DNA of 13,727 nucleotides from Bacteroidota bacterium (GCA_021790055.1 JAJYIL010000023.1:1-13727); one strand, 5' to 3'. Numbered from the stretch's first letter, positions 1 to 6,832 are shown. Translations and numbers: made by a program. Notes: a model not told the origin generated them from the sequence alone.

Positions 1-102
1 AATATTTTCTACAAGCTTATCGTAAGCTATTTCATCATTAACAAATGGAGTTGCAATTGGAGGCATAATGCCTCTCAACTCAAGTCGATTAGATTTTTCC
101 AT
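1..102 (-). CDS. N-terminus of a DapA/HOGA-family aldolase (partial, cut by window edge)
   Basis: The 34 visible codons start at ATG 102-100 and remain open to base 1. The peptide contains LRGIMPPIATPF followed by a stretch ending in YDKLVENI. This is the classic N-terminus of the DHDPS family (class I aldolases making or cleaving 4-hydroxy-tetrahydrodipicolinate, 4-hydroxy-2-oxoglutarate and related keto acids). An extra charged leader (MEKSNRLE) precedes it. A Shine-Dalgarno-like AAGGA lies about 11 bases upstream of the ATG. Proline dehydrogenase is directly upstream on the same strand, 82 bases away. That makes a 4-hydroxy-2-oxoglutarate aldolase role (hydroxyproline breakdown) attractive, but this is inference: the catalytic Lys and Tyr lie outside the window, so DapA itself or another subfamily cannot be excluded. 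Confidence 0.72.
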   Translation of the reverse strand, partial: MEKSNRLELRGIMPPIATPFVNDEIAYDKLVENI

Positions 103-136
103 CACACAAAGATTCCTTCTCTAATTTTTTTCCCAG

Positions 137-176
137 GCATGAATGCATTCCGAAAGCTTTCGGGATGCAACCATGC
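137..176. repeat. Long intergenic hairpin between proline dehydrogenase and the aldolase gene
   Basis: An inner inverted repeat occupies 145-168 (GCATTCCGAA, four-base centre AGCT, TTCGGGATGC), complete apart from one G-T pair. It is flanked by outer arms GCATG (137-141) and CATGC (172-176). No T-run follows on the minus strand, so it is not a standard intrinsic terminator. It lies 8 bases past the proline dehydrogenase stop and 35 bases before the aldolase start. Possible roles are mRNA stabilisation, attenuation or a dispersed palindromic repeat. Confidence 0.7.
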
Positions 177-184
177 GGTGTTTA

Positions 185-1114
185 TTAGGTGATTAAGTTT
201 TTCAAAACGAAGCCTACGTTCGCCGGTTTCTCAGCTAGGCGGCGCATGTACCACGGGTACCATGCTTTTCCATAACTGATTAATACTTTCAGCTTGTAGC
301 CTTGATTAACAAGACGGAGTTGCTCGTTAGGCTTGATTCCATACAGCATGTGAAATTCAAGCTTATCGTTTGATACGTTTAGTGCCGCAGCTAAACTTTC
401 TATTTCTTCAATTAATTTCAAGTCATGAGTGCCGAATACCGCAGTTATGTCATGCTCTTTTATCTGAGCTAAAAGCATTTTTGCAATCTTCAGATAATTT
501 CTATCCACATCGCGCTTATCTGGAAAAGCAATTTCCGCATTCTCACTGTAAGCGCCTTTAACAAGCCTTATGTTTGGATTGATGTCAAGCAGGTTCTTCA
601 GATCATTTTCAGTCCGACTCAAGTAAGCCTGCAGGCAAACACCTGTGTTTTTGTTAACCATTTTAGCGCGGCGGTAAAAGTCGATTGTAACATCTGTGTA
701 AGTACTTCCTTCCATATCTATCCAAACAAAATTATCGCAGCTTTTTGCCGCTGATGCTATTTCGTTAAAGAATTCCAGCGATTTATCGAATAATATATCG
801 AGCCCGATTTGGGTTAGCTTTAGAGAGACTTCGGTTTGAATCTTTTCATCTCTTATTTTCTCAAGCATATCTATGTAATGGCATTTTACTTCTTCAGCCT
901 CGCTCATCTGCGTGATGTTTTCTCCAAGACGAGTAAAGACAGTAGGTATTCTCTTCCGGTTAAAAACCTTAGTCGCTTCAACAGCGTCTGAAAGATCTTC
1001 GCCGGGCATGAATCGTTTAACGGCGCGTCTAACAAAAGTGTAGTTCGGAACGTGATTAAGGAGCCATGGATTTTTGGAACTCCATAATAAAATGTTTCTG
1101 GAGATTCCCGTGAT
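185..1114 (-). CDS. putB: Proline dehydrogenase (FAD-dependent), non-ATG start
   Basis: Monofunctional proline dehydrogenase, oxidising L-proline to pyrroline-5-carboxylate with FAD and passing electrons to quinone. The fold is a TIM barrel of the Bacillus PutB/FadM type. Visible family signatures are EVSLKLTQIGLDI, FVWIDMEGS, CLQAYLSRTENDL, IRLVKGAYSE, FGTHD, FHMLYGIKP and the C-terminal YMRRLAEKPANVGF, which contains the proline-binding Arg pair. The first in-frame ATG (1009) would give 274 aa and lose about 35 residues. The upstream codons clearly continue the family N-terminus (SRNILLWSSKNPWL, then FVRRAVKRFMPGED). They are bounded by a TAG at 1126-1124 and contain no ATG, GTG or TTG. The best start is ATC at 1114, six bases after AGGAG, giving 309 aa, the usual family length; ACG at 1111 is the alternative. 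The family call is very sure, the exact start less so. Confidence 0.93.
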   Translation of the reverse strand: MTGISRNILLWSSKNPWLLNHVPNYTFVRRAVKRFMPGEDLSDAVEATKVFNRKRIPTVFTRLGENITQMSEAEEVKCHYIDMLEKIRDEKIQTEVSLKLTQIGLDILFDKSLEFFNEIASAAKSCDNFVWIDMEGSTYTDVTIDFYRRAKMVNKNTGVCLQAYLSRTENDLKNLLDINPNIRLVKGAYSENAEIAFPDKRDVDRNYLKIAKMLLAQIKEHDITAVFGTHDLKLIEEIESLAAALNVSNDKLEFHMLYGIKPNEQLRLVNQGYKLKVLISYGKAWYPWYMRRLAEKPANVGFVLKNLIT

Positions 1115-1120
1115 CTTTCT

Positions 1121-1125
1121 CTCCT
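1121..1125 (-). promoter_or_regulatory. Ribosome binding site setting the proline dehydrogenase start
   Basis: AGGAG on the minus strand, overlapping the TAG stop that closes the reading frame upstream. Six bases (AGAAAG) separate it from ATC 1114-1112 and nine from ACG 1111-1109. With no standard start codon in the 35 codons before ATG 1009, this site argues for initiation at ATC or ACG. Confidence 0.6.
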
Positions 1126-1252
1126 AAAATTTATGATATTTTGAATTTATTAGATTTGCATTAAATATCCCATCTAACACTAAGAACGACTGCGAATCTA
1201 TAAAGGCTGAAGATAAACTTCAAACTTTTAATTCACATTTATCCAGGAGATT

Positions 1253-2137
1253 TTAACCCAACGCTAACGAAGTTGTACCAAAGATTTTTCTCACCGGTAA
1301 TTCCGGCGCTGTACCCAAATACATCCGCACTGTTTTTGAGATTCTTTTCATTTTAAATTCTCCGGATAGACTTAATCCATCCTGATTGACCTCAGGTATA
1401 TCCAGGTAATACAGTTCTTCTTCCTTGATGGACGAAGTAAGTTTTATAAGAATTTCTTTTGCAACTCCGGTATTATCGGCAAACAAGGGATCTATTTTAT
1501 TACCGTGCTTACATTTTCTTATTACTCCGTAACCTTTTAATTTTTCGTTTTCAACAAAACCACATGCAAAGCTGTCTGGCTGCCTTATCCAGCGCTTTAG
1601 GAAACTATTTCTTTCAACCGGAAATAATTTGTTATCATATCTCAAAATAGATTTGAATGGAATCTTTGAAATCCCTAATATCTTTCTCGAATTCGATTTC
1701 ATTCCGGTAGGCTTTCCTTCGAAACGGATAGTTCTGTAAGCAGATTTAAAGCCAGACTTCGAGTAATTTTTCTGCTGAGCAATTGCACCATCAAGCCCAA
1801 TGCAATTAACTCCTTTTAAATAATCGAGAGCTTTATTCCAGAGCTGAATTCCATATCCTCTACCTCTGAAGCCGGGTTCGACGATATAATTACCGATAAA
1901 ACCGAATCCGCTTCCATATGCCACAGCATAGATGCATCCGACAGGTGTGCGATTAAACGTGCCGATAAAAAATCCATCAGGGTCAGTATCATAAAAGCAT
2001 CCGGCTTCATATAAACCGGGATTCCATCCCTCATTAGCCGCAATCTCAACAGCAAATTGCATTTCAAACCGGCTCATCTTTCTAATGATAAAGCCTTCGC
2101 CGTCGGAAGCTAATTTATAGTCTTCATTGAAAAACAC
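1253..2137 (-). CDS. GNAT N-acetyltransferase with C-terminal Acetyltransf_18-like domain
   Basis: A 294-residue acetyltransferase. The N-terminal half is a GNAT domain: FIIRKMSRFEM (beta 1), GFFIGTFNRTPVGCIYAVAYG (central strands), then the acetyl-CoA pyrophosphate loop in VEPGFRGRGYGIQLW, with RGRGYG at residues 91-96. The C-terminal half (about 165-285) resembles the Acetyltransf_18/DUF1248 domain found behind GNAT domains in YitI/HolE-type proteins. The substrate cannot be told from sequence. The start must be GTG at 2137, because a TAA lies two codons upstream and the next in-frame Met is residue 21, inside the GNAT fold. The ribosome site is weak (AAAGATG). It lies 11 bases after the DUF2279 gene and is probably co-transcribed with it. 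Confidence 0.85.
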   Translation of the reverse strand: MFFNEDYKLASDGEGFIIRKMSRFEMQFAVEIAANEGWNPGLYEAGCFYDTDPDGFFIGTFNRTPVGCIYAVAYGSGFGFIGNYIVEPGFRGRGYGIQLWNKALDYLKGVNCIGLDGAIAQQKNYSKSGFKSAYRTIRFEGKPTGMKSNSRKILGISKIPFKSILRYDNKLFPVERNSFLKRWIRQPDSFACGFVENEKLKGYGVIRKCKHGNKIDPLFADNTGVAKEILIKLTSSIKEEELYYLDIPEVNQDGLSLSGEFKMKRISKTVRMYLGTAPELPVRKIFGTTSLALG

Positions 2138-2148
2138 TTTTTACATCT

Positions 2149-3231
2149 TTAAAATTTTAAATCGCCAAACTTTATTCTAAATGGATAGAGCAGCTTAAAT
2201 TTAGTCCCACTCTGTGTGAACTCAATTGCAGGCGAAGGAAGCTTAAGAAAATTCAGGCTCTGCCTCAGCCAATTCCAAAACCATCCGCCGTCCGGTAAAA
2301 GCTTAACTAAATTATAGTCCAAACCGATTATGTATCTTCGCTGGGATAATTGATCGGGAGGTCCATTTGGATTTATCTTTGCATCAATTGCATCTGCACC
2401 GTAGCCGACTGCAACGTTAAGCCATGGCAGCCAGTACTTCTTTAAATTATCGGGCAGTATATGGTAGACGTCCAACGACCACCAGAATGTTGAGCTGTTG
2501 TAGTCATCAATAAAAGTACGCGGACGATTTATGACCGGCTCGTCGGTCCACTCCGAGGGAACATACTGCCATTTGGGTGTAATATTTTGAAGTGCCGGAA
2601 CATAATGCTGTGATAAAAAGAAGATCGGACCAAGAGCATCGAAGTACCAATCAGATGGGCTGAATCCCCAGTCTCTTGCAAAGCCATCTTCAGTTTCTAC
2701 ATAAGTTTGATATGCAAACCCGAACGCGCTTCCAAGTATCGTCGCCTCGTTCCATGAAAATCCGGATGCCATTAAGCCTTCGCTCATAACATAAGAAGTT
2801 ATATATCCGCCGTAAGCATGTCCGGCTTTGTCAACCTGAAGAGCGGACACCCAGTCTTCTTCAAAATGAAATTTACCTCTTTGACCGCTCCACCAAGCAT
2901 TTTGCTGATGAATGTGAAGCCAAATAATTGCGCCGAGATAAATTCCGCCGACAATAGACGTATTTAGCGGATTAATTTTGGTGTCCAGCCTCGGAAGCGA
3001 GCCGTCCATGGTGTAGCGCCTTTGCCCGGCATAAGTAAATTGTGAAAGAGGGATAAATTCATTCGGATCAGATGTATCCGGTACTGATGAATTTGCTGAA
3101 TGAGGTAATGTTTGAAAAGCTTGAGCGAACGTTTTGCAATTAAAAATTATGACGGTTAATAAAATCAAAACCGTTAAAGAATATTTTAAAAATGTAAGTT
3201 GATGCTTCAATAATTCTTTTTTGATAGCCAT
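2149..3231 (-). CDS. DUF2279 (YfiM-like) envelope protein
   Basis: A 360-residue exported protein of unknown function. A long hydrophobic N-terminal segment (LTFLKYSLTVLILLTVIIF) and the site FAQA predict a signal peptide. The DUF2279 core is visible: EEDWVSALQVDKAGHAYGGY (about residues 125-145 from the chosen start) and FAYQTYVETEDGF followed by WGFSPSDWYFDALG (about 172-201). In this family the conserved His, Asp and Glu positions and several hydrophobic stretches suggest an envelope-associated protein, but no activity is established. The C-terminal third is rich in Trp, Tyr and Phe and may be beta-structured. ATG 3231 is preferred. A TTG at 3264 would add 11 residues, overlap the upstream gene by 14 bases and put a charged leader in front of the signal peptide. 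The 19-base gap upstream and 11-base gap downstream indicate an operon. Confidence 0.82.
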   Translation of the reverse strand: MAIKKELLKHQLTFLKYSLTVLILLTVIIFNCKTFAQAFQTLPHSANSSVPDTSDPNEFIPLSQFTYAGQRRYTMDGSLPRLDTKINPLNTSIVGGIYLGAIIWLHIHQQNAWWSGQRGKFHFEEDWVSALQVDKAGHAYGGYITSYVMSEGLMASGFSWNEATILGSAFGFAYQTYVETEDGFARDWGFSPSDWYFDALGPIFFLSQHYVPALQNITPKWQYVPSEWTDEPVINRPRTFIDDYNSSTFWWSLDVYHILPDNLKKYWLPWLNVAVGYGADAIDAKINPNGPPDQLSQRRYIIGLDYNLVKLLPDGGWFWNWLRQSLNFLKLPSPAIEFTQSGTKFKLLYPFRIKFGDLKF

Positions 3232-3250
3232 ATATTTTCTTACGCCGGAA

Positions 3251-3841
3251 TCAGTAGTTTCCAAATTTAAAAGTTATTACGCCATTCAAGCCCTGCAGAT
3301 CATCTTTACTAATGTTGTTAAAGTTATTGAAGCTTGAAATAATCCTGTAGCTTATGCCTGCATCGAAGTGAAGCCAATCTATAATTTTTATCTCCATATT
3401 TACTCCCGGTTCCCAAACAAGTAGATCTTGCCCGTAGAAGCTTGTATGCGGAACGTTTTTATTCGATACATTCATGGCTAAGCCGCCGCCGGCAAAGAGC
3501 ATATCGAAGGATGCATGAACCGGCAAGCCGGATAACATAACATATTCAAATTCCAGACCGCCGTAATTTAACGCAATTACAAATTCCTGCCCGCTTACCG
3601 GATCGATTGAGTTTGCCTTTACCCGGCTTATAACGCTGTAAATACCTCCGCCAAGTACAAAGCTTTTATTTATAATCCAGCCAAACCTTCCACCTGCTAA
3701 TAATGCACTTTGCCCCACGAGCGAGGTGTATTTTAACACCGGTGCACCGAATGCGCCGTTTTCCTGCGCTTTTACTTTAGGAGCAATAAATAAAGAAAGA
3801 ACTAAAATTAGTGTGAGTAAAAACCGGAGAAATATTTTCAT
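3251..3841 (-). CDS. Small outer-membrane beta-barrel protein, uncharacterised
   Basis: A 196-residue protein with a clear signal peptide (MKIFLRFLLTLILVLSLFIA, cleavage likely after VKA). The mature part alternates short beta-like segments with Gly-rich turns (ALLAGGRFGWIINKSFVLGG, SFDMLFAGGGLAMNV). The protein ends GVITFKFGNY, with a C-terminal aromatic residue as expected for BAM-inserted barrels. Its size fits an 8-strand barrel of the OmpW/OmpX scale. No enzymatic motif is visible. I recognise the general type as common in Bacteroidota and Ignavibacteria, without known function. No good Shine-Dalgarno sequence precedes ATG 3841. It is the first gene of the putative operon with the DUF2279 and GNAT genes, and it faces the divergent DUF4097 gene across 293 bases. 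Confidence 0.75.
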   Translation of the reverse strand: MKIFLRFLLTLILVLSLFIAPKVKAQENGAFGAPVLKYTSLVGQSALLAGGRFGWIINKSFVLGGGIYSVISRVKANSIDPVSGQEFVIALNYGGLEFEYVMLSGLPVHASFDMLFAGGGLAMNVSNKNVPHTSFYGQDLLVWEPGVNMEIKIIDWLHFDAGISYRIISSFNNFNNISKDDLQGLNGVITFKFGNY

Positions 3842-4134
3842 AAGTTGAGTAAAGATGATTTAAAATTCCATCGTGATGACTTACAAATATAATAATTACT
3901 AGGAAATTACTTATTCAGTTTCTCATATCTCGGACAAGCTGGAGCCAAGCAGAAATCTAATTGTGAATTGAGTATTCAGCTGTGATGCTTTTACCGGTCA
4001 AGTATGCATTATACCACAAGTTAAATAAAAGTTGCGGCAAATTAATAGAAAATTTAATTTCTGAACATCAAAAAAATTAGTAACCTAATAAAAAGTTTAA
4101 AGTCTAATCAAATAAAATTATCGGGAGACTAAAT
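3842..4134. promoter_or_regulatory. Divergent intergenic region between barrel protein and DUF4097 genes
   Basis: AT-rich stretch of 293 bases that must hold promoters for both directions. I see no convincing paired -35/-10 elements. TATATTTG on the minus strand (3891-3884), about 42 bases before the barrel gene, resembles the Bacteroidota -7 element, but no TTTG lies at the expected distance upstream. GAAAATTTAATTTC near 4049 is a near-palindrome. GGGAG, six bases before ATG 4135, is the ribosome site of the DUF4097 gene. Confidence 0.4.
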
Positions 4135-5076
4135 ATGAATAAAATAACTTTATTTAGAAGGTCGTTAACACTTCTTGCCGTCCTTGTTCTGTTAAGCTTT
4201 AGCTCAATTGCTTGCGGACCGTACATGGATTTTGACGATTCACATTATTCCGTCCTGGAAGAAAAGACATTCAATACTTCCCCGGGTAAAGATTTTAACC
4301 TGGAAGCATTCTCCGGCGATGTTGTAATCTCCACTTCAACTGAACCTCAGGTTTACGTTAAGGTATTAGGGAATGAAAGAGCAAGTAAAAAAGTTCATAT
4401 TAAATTTAAAAATTCCGACGAAGGTGTTTCAGTCGTTACTAAAAGAACAGATGGATGGAACTTCTTTAACTTCGGCTCGGGTATTAGGTTAAAATTTGAA
4501 ATAGTGCTGCCGAAAAATTACAACGTAAAAGTATCCACGGCAGGAGGCGATGTTTTATTAAGCGGTCTTGAAGGAAAGATAGGTCTTCATTCCTCCGGCG
4601 GAGACATTAAGCTGAGAAATACGGATGGTAATACTTATGTATCAACGTCCGGTGGAGATGTAAGTGCAATTAGTTCTTCCGGCAGTCTCGAACTAAAAAC
4701 ATCCGGCGGAGATATCAACATTGACAAGTTTAACGGCAATGTAGACGCTTCAACTTCAGGCGGAGACATTACGTTAAACGGAAGCAACGGAAAGGTAAGC
4801 GCACATACTTCGGGTGGAGAGGTTTCATTAACATATTACGGTGAGAATTACGGGATTGATCTGGCATCATCGGGCGGCGATGTACAAGTTAAGCTCCCTG
4901 CAAACTTTTCAGCAGACGCTAGAATGTATGCTTCAGGCGGAAATATTAAATGCAACTTCCCTACGACAAACGTTATAAATATTTCTTCAAGCAAATATGA
5001 AGCTGAACTTAATAACGGCGGGAATCCGCTGGTACTCAGATCTTCCGGCGGGGATATTGTGGTAAGTAATAAGTAA
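4135..5076 (+). CDS. DUF4097-type repeat protein, probable lipoprotein
   Basis: A 313-residue exported protein of the DUF4097 (putative adhesin) family. The N-terminus is a signal peptide ending SSIAC, so Cys27 is the probable lipid-attachment site; the -3 residue is Ser rather than the usual Leu. Residues of roughly 50-140 form a beta-rich entry domain. From about 145 the protein repeats an 18-residue unit ending in T/S-S-G-G-D. Five successive intervals of exactly 18 are seen, then 20 and 21, with a last SSGGD near the C-terminus. One unit per turn fits a right-handed beta-helix or roll. The family often sits beside anti-sigma or membrane-stress genes, but none is present here. Cell-surface or periplasmic location is inferred. 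The start at ATG 4135 is supported by GGGAG six bases upstream. Adhesion is a database name, not a shown function. Confidence 0.85.
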   Translation: MNKITLFRRSLTLLAVLVLLSFSSIACGPYMDFDDSHYSVLEEKTFNTSPGKDFNLEAFSGDVVISTSTEPQVYVKVLGNERASKKVHIKFKNSDEGVSVVTKRTDGWNFFNFGSGIRLKFEIVLPKNYNVKVSTAGGDVLLSGLEGKIGLHSSGGDIKLRNTDGNTYVSTSGGDVSAISSSGSLELKTSGGDINIDKFNGNVDASTSGGDITLNGSNGKVSAHTSGGEVSLTYYGENYGIDLASSGGDVQVKLPANFSADARMYASGGNIKCNFPTTNVINISSSKYEAELNNGGNPLVLRSSGGDIVVSNK

Positions 5077-5091
5077 ATCTTTTGAGATGCT

Positions 5092-5140
5092 CGGTACTTG
5101 ATATTTAATTTTAATCGAATATTGAGAATCAAATACCGGG
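5092..5140. repeat. Imperfect inverted repeat after DUF4097 gene (degenerate family B copy, weak terminator candidate)
   Basis: CGGTACTTGAT (5092-5102) pairs with ATCAAATACCG (5128-5138) except for one position. A TTTTT run begins about 9 bases after the right arm, which is too far for a strong intrinsic terminator. Bases 5115-5135 match 16 of 21 positions with 11384-11404 in the repeat downstream of the M13 peptidase gene, suggesting a decayed copy of the same element. Confidence 0.45.
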
Positions 5141-5226
5141 TATCCGTTTTTATGGTTGTTATTCACCGTTCCATTTCATACTTTTATCCGAGAAAAAAAA
5201 ATTGATTTAACGCGGAGACTAAGCAA

Positions 5227-5688
5227 ATGGAACAACGATTGATCTATCACTTCCTGGATGATGATGAACTGCTTAGAATAACTAACAGGATAAAAGAAAT
5301 TGAAAAGACAACTGCCGGAGAAATTTGTGTAACTATAAAAGAGCACCGGCATTTCCTAAAGAAGAAAAAATCCATAATTGATCTTGCCAAAGAAGAATTC
5401 AGCAGGCTGGGAATAAATAAAACCAGGGATGGCACAGGCATCCTTATTTTTATTCTACTTGAAGACAGAAAGTTTTACATACTTGCCGATGATGGGATAA
5501 ATGCAAAAATCCCACAATCTGTTTGGGATTCTATTAGGGATGAGATGCAAGGCATGTTTGTTAAAGGAGAATTCTGCAAGGGAATATTGCACGGACTTAC
5601 CGAGGTCGGAAAAATTTTAAACACACATTTCCCTTATAAGCCTGACGATACAAATGAGATATCAGACAGAGTAAGGATTGAAAGCTAA
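5227..5688 (+). CDS. TPM-domain (TLP18.3/Psb32/MOLO-1 type) protein, cytosolic
   Basis: A 153-residue protein of the TPM (PF04536-type) fold. The family pattern is visible: an N-terminal helix, AGEICVTIKEH, a basic KKKK loop, then LGINKTRDGTGILIFILLED followed by RKFYILADDGINAKIP and a VW. It ends with a helix through GILHGLTEVGKIL. Most TPM proteins carry a signal peptide and a C-terminal membrane segment with a Gly-rich tail (YgcG, LemA partners). This one has neither, so it should be cytosolic. Phosphatase activity is claimed for plant members only and should not be transferred. The start is ATG 5227, preceded by GGAG. It lies 150 bases after the DUF4097 gene, with no shared function evident. 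Confidence 0.82.
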   Translation: MEQRLIYHFLDDDELLRITNRIKEIEKTTAGEICVTIKEHRHFLKKKKSIIDLAKEEFSRLGINKTRDGTGILIFILLEDRKFYILADDGINAKIPQSVWDSIRDEMQGMFVKGEFCKGILHGLTEVGKILNTHFPYKPDDTNEISDRVRIES

Positions 5689-5721
5689 TTTGGATTTCAT
5701 CTTGAATGATAAAGCGAAGAA

Positions 5722-5791
5722 ATGGAATATTAGAGTAATAGAATAGACGGGACCTTCCAATACTCCGTCATTCTAATACCCATAACTCCAT
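5722..5791. repeat. Palindromic repeat family A, copy 1
   Basis: Imperfect inverted repeat between the convergent TPM and thioredoxin genes. The left arm starts ATGGAATATTAGAGTAATAG and the right arm ends ACTCCAT. Bases 5724-5747 match 21 of 24 positions with 8971-8994 (all three differences are A/G), and TTCCAATACTCCG at 5755-5767 is identical to 9018-9030. It may act as a bidirectional transcript end, but no T-run follows on either strand. Confidence 0.7.
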
Positions 5792-5807
5792 GCATCATAG
5801 TGGTCTA

Positions 5808-6143
5808 TTAGTTTATTTCGTGGATGTACGGCTTTATCTTACCTTCCAGCATGTGTTTCGGCACTGCACCGATAACACCGTCAACAACCTGACCGTTATT
5901 AAATATCCCGATTGTTGGGATACTTCTAATCCCGTATTTAATTGCTACTTCCTGGTTTTCATCGGTATTAAGCTTAACTACTTTAAGCTTGCCTTCATAC
6001 TGCCGGGCAAGCTCATCAACTATAGGGGCAACCATTCTGCAGGGACCGCACCACGGCGCCCAGAAATCAACTAATACCGGCACATCCGATTTTAGAACTT
6101 CCTGTTCAAAGTTTGTGTCCGTTCCTTCAACTGTGTATTTCAT
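5808..6143 (-). CDS. trxA: Thioredoxin
   Basis: A 111-residue classical thioredoxin, a cytoplasmic dithiol-disulfide reductant for ribonucleotide reductase, peroxiredoxins and other partners. The active site WCGPC is at residues 31-35 within VLVDFWAPWCGPCRMVAP. The conserved Asp precedes it (VDFWA) and the cis-proline is in RSIPT (Pro76), followed by the C-terminal strand FNNGQVVDGVIGA. Length and all key residues are normal, and there is no signal peptide. AAAGGA about 10 bases upstream of ATG 6143 is the ribosome site. It follows rubrerythrin on the same strand after 191 bases, so joint oxidative-stress duty is plausible, but the gap suggests its own promoter. Electrons would normally come from a thioredoxin reductase that is not in this window. 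Confidence 0.97.
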   Translation of the reverse strand: MKYTVEGTDTNFEQEVLKSDVPVLVDFWAPWCGPCRMVAPIVDELARQYEGKLKVVKLNTDENQEVAIKYGIRSIPTIGIFNNGQVVDGVIGAVPKHMLEGKIKPYIHEIN

Positions 6144-6204
6144 TTTCTTTTCATCCTTTCTTTATGAAATAAGATGCAAAATTAATTTTAGAGATTCAAC
6201 AAAT

Positions 6205-6342
6205 TTAATTTTGCTTCTCACCGGTAGTTCCTGAATGTGCGAGCTTAAAACCGTCGCTGTATTTTAAATCGAAGCCTAAAAAGCGGTCATTGCTCGAATG
6301 ACCGAGGTTATAATGCCAGCAAGTATTATTTTTTCTAAGCAA
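6205..6342 (-). other. Possible small open reading frame after rubrerythrin (45 codons)
   Basis: Stop-to-stop frame in the rubrerythrin-thioredoxin gap. Read from TTG 6342 it gives 45 residues that include NNTCWHYNLGHSSNDRF and then LGFDLKYSDGFKLAHSGTTG. The composition looks protein-like rather than random AT-rich translation. Against it, there is no ATG, no clear Shine-Dalgarno sequence, and a frame of this length is not rare by chance. It could be a short hypothetical protein translated from the rubrerythrin stop region, or the tail of a lost gene. Confidence 0.2.
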
Positions 6343-6832
6343 CTAAATATTTAACTGCCTTAGTTCCGCATATCGGGCAGTCTACTGTTGGCTTGCCGAG
6401 TTCTATGTTTCCGCAAACAGGGCAAATGTAAATTTCAACTTCGCCGAGGTCTCTGCCGCTTACAACCGCTTCCAAAGCCATCTTATAGAGTTTTGCGTGC
6501 ACTTCCTCAGCTTTAAGCGCATAGCCAAACATCCTTTTGGCTTTATGGTTTTCTGCATTTGCAGCTTCAAGCATCGGTGGGTACATCTCGGTATACTCGT
6601 AAGTTTCGCCGGCAATAGCAGTATTAAGATTTTCTTCCGTGGAGCCGATTCCATCCATCGCGCTCAGGTGCCCTTCGGCGTGAATCTTTTCTGCTTGTGC
6701 AGCCGCGCTGAATAGACGAGCTATATTCTTAAATCCATCGCGCTCGGCTTTTTTTGCAAATGCATTGTATTTCTGATTTGCCTGGCTTTCACCTGCAAAA
6801 GCAGTCTTCAAATTGTCTTCCGTCTTGCTCAT
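6335..6832 (-). CDS. rbr: Rubrerythrin
   Basis: Non-haem diiron peroxidase of the cytoplasm that reduces hydrogen peroxide to water, typical of anaerobes and microaerophiles. Numbered from ATG 6832 (165 aa), the diiron ligands are visible: Glu15, Glu48-x-x-His51, Glu76, Glu79 and Glu109-x-x-His112, in the two-fold EXXH pattern of the four-helix ferritin-like fold. The C-terminal rubredoxin-like domain has CPVCG (137-141) and CPICG (152-156), a short Fe(SCys)4 loop. All ligands are intact. An upstream ATG at 6847 would add MGGQT, but those codons contain the GGAGGA ribosome site for ATG 6832, which is therefore preferred. It lies downstream of the cytochrome genes after about 165 bases and before thioredoxin. 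Electron donors are probably rubredoxin or NADH-linked reductases encoded elsewhere. Confidence 0.96.
   Translation of the reverse strand: MSKTEDNLKTAFAGESQANQKYNAFAKKAERDGFKNIARLFSAAAQAEKIHAEGHLSAMDGIGSTEENLNTAIAGETYEYTEMYPPMLEAANAENHKAKRMFGYALKAEEVHAKLYKMALEAVVSGRDLGEVEIYICPVCGNIELGKPTVDCPICGTKAVKYLVA

Noticed and set aside
3232..3264. TTG start at 3264 for the DUF2279 gene (371 aa)
   Set aside because: It would place an uncharged-to-charged 11-residue leader before the signal peptide and overlap the upstream gene by 14 bases. ATG 3231 gives a normal signal peptide.
4848..5132. Reverse-strand frame of 94 codons over the DUF4097 repeats
   Set aside because: Mirror of the repeated GGD codons in the real gene; no family features and a biased Ser/Pro composition.
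6177..6203. Bacteroidota-type promoter (TAATTTTG with TTTG upstream) before thioredoxin
   Set aside because: The -7-like match is good, but the spacing to TTTG is only 15 bases instead of about 19, and the strong Shine-Dalgarno sites suggest the organism is not a typical Bacteroidia. Similar half-matches occur by chance in AT-rich gaps (3884-3891, and near 8910).
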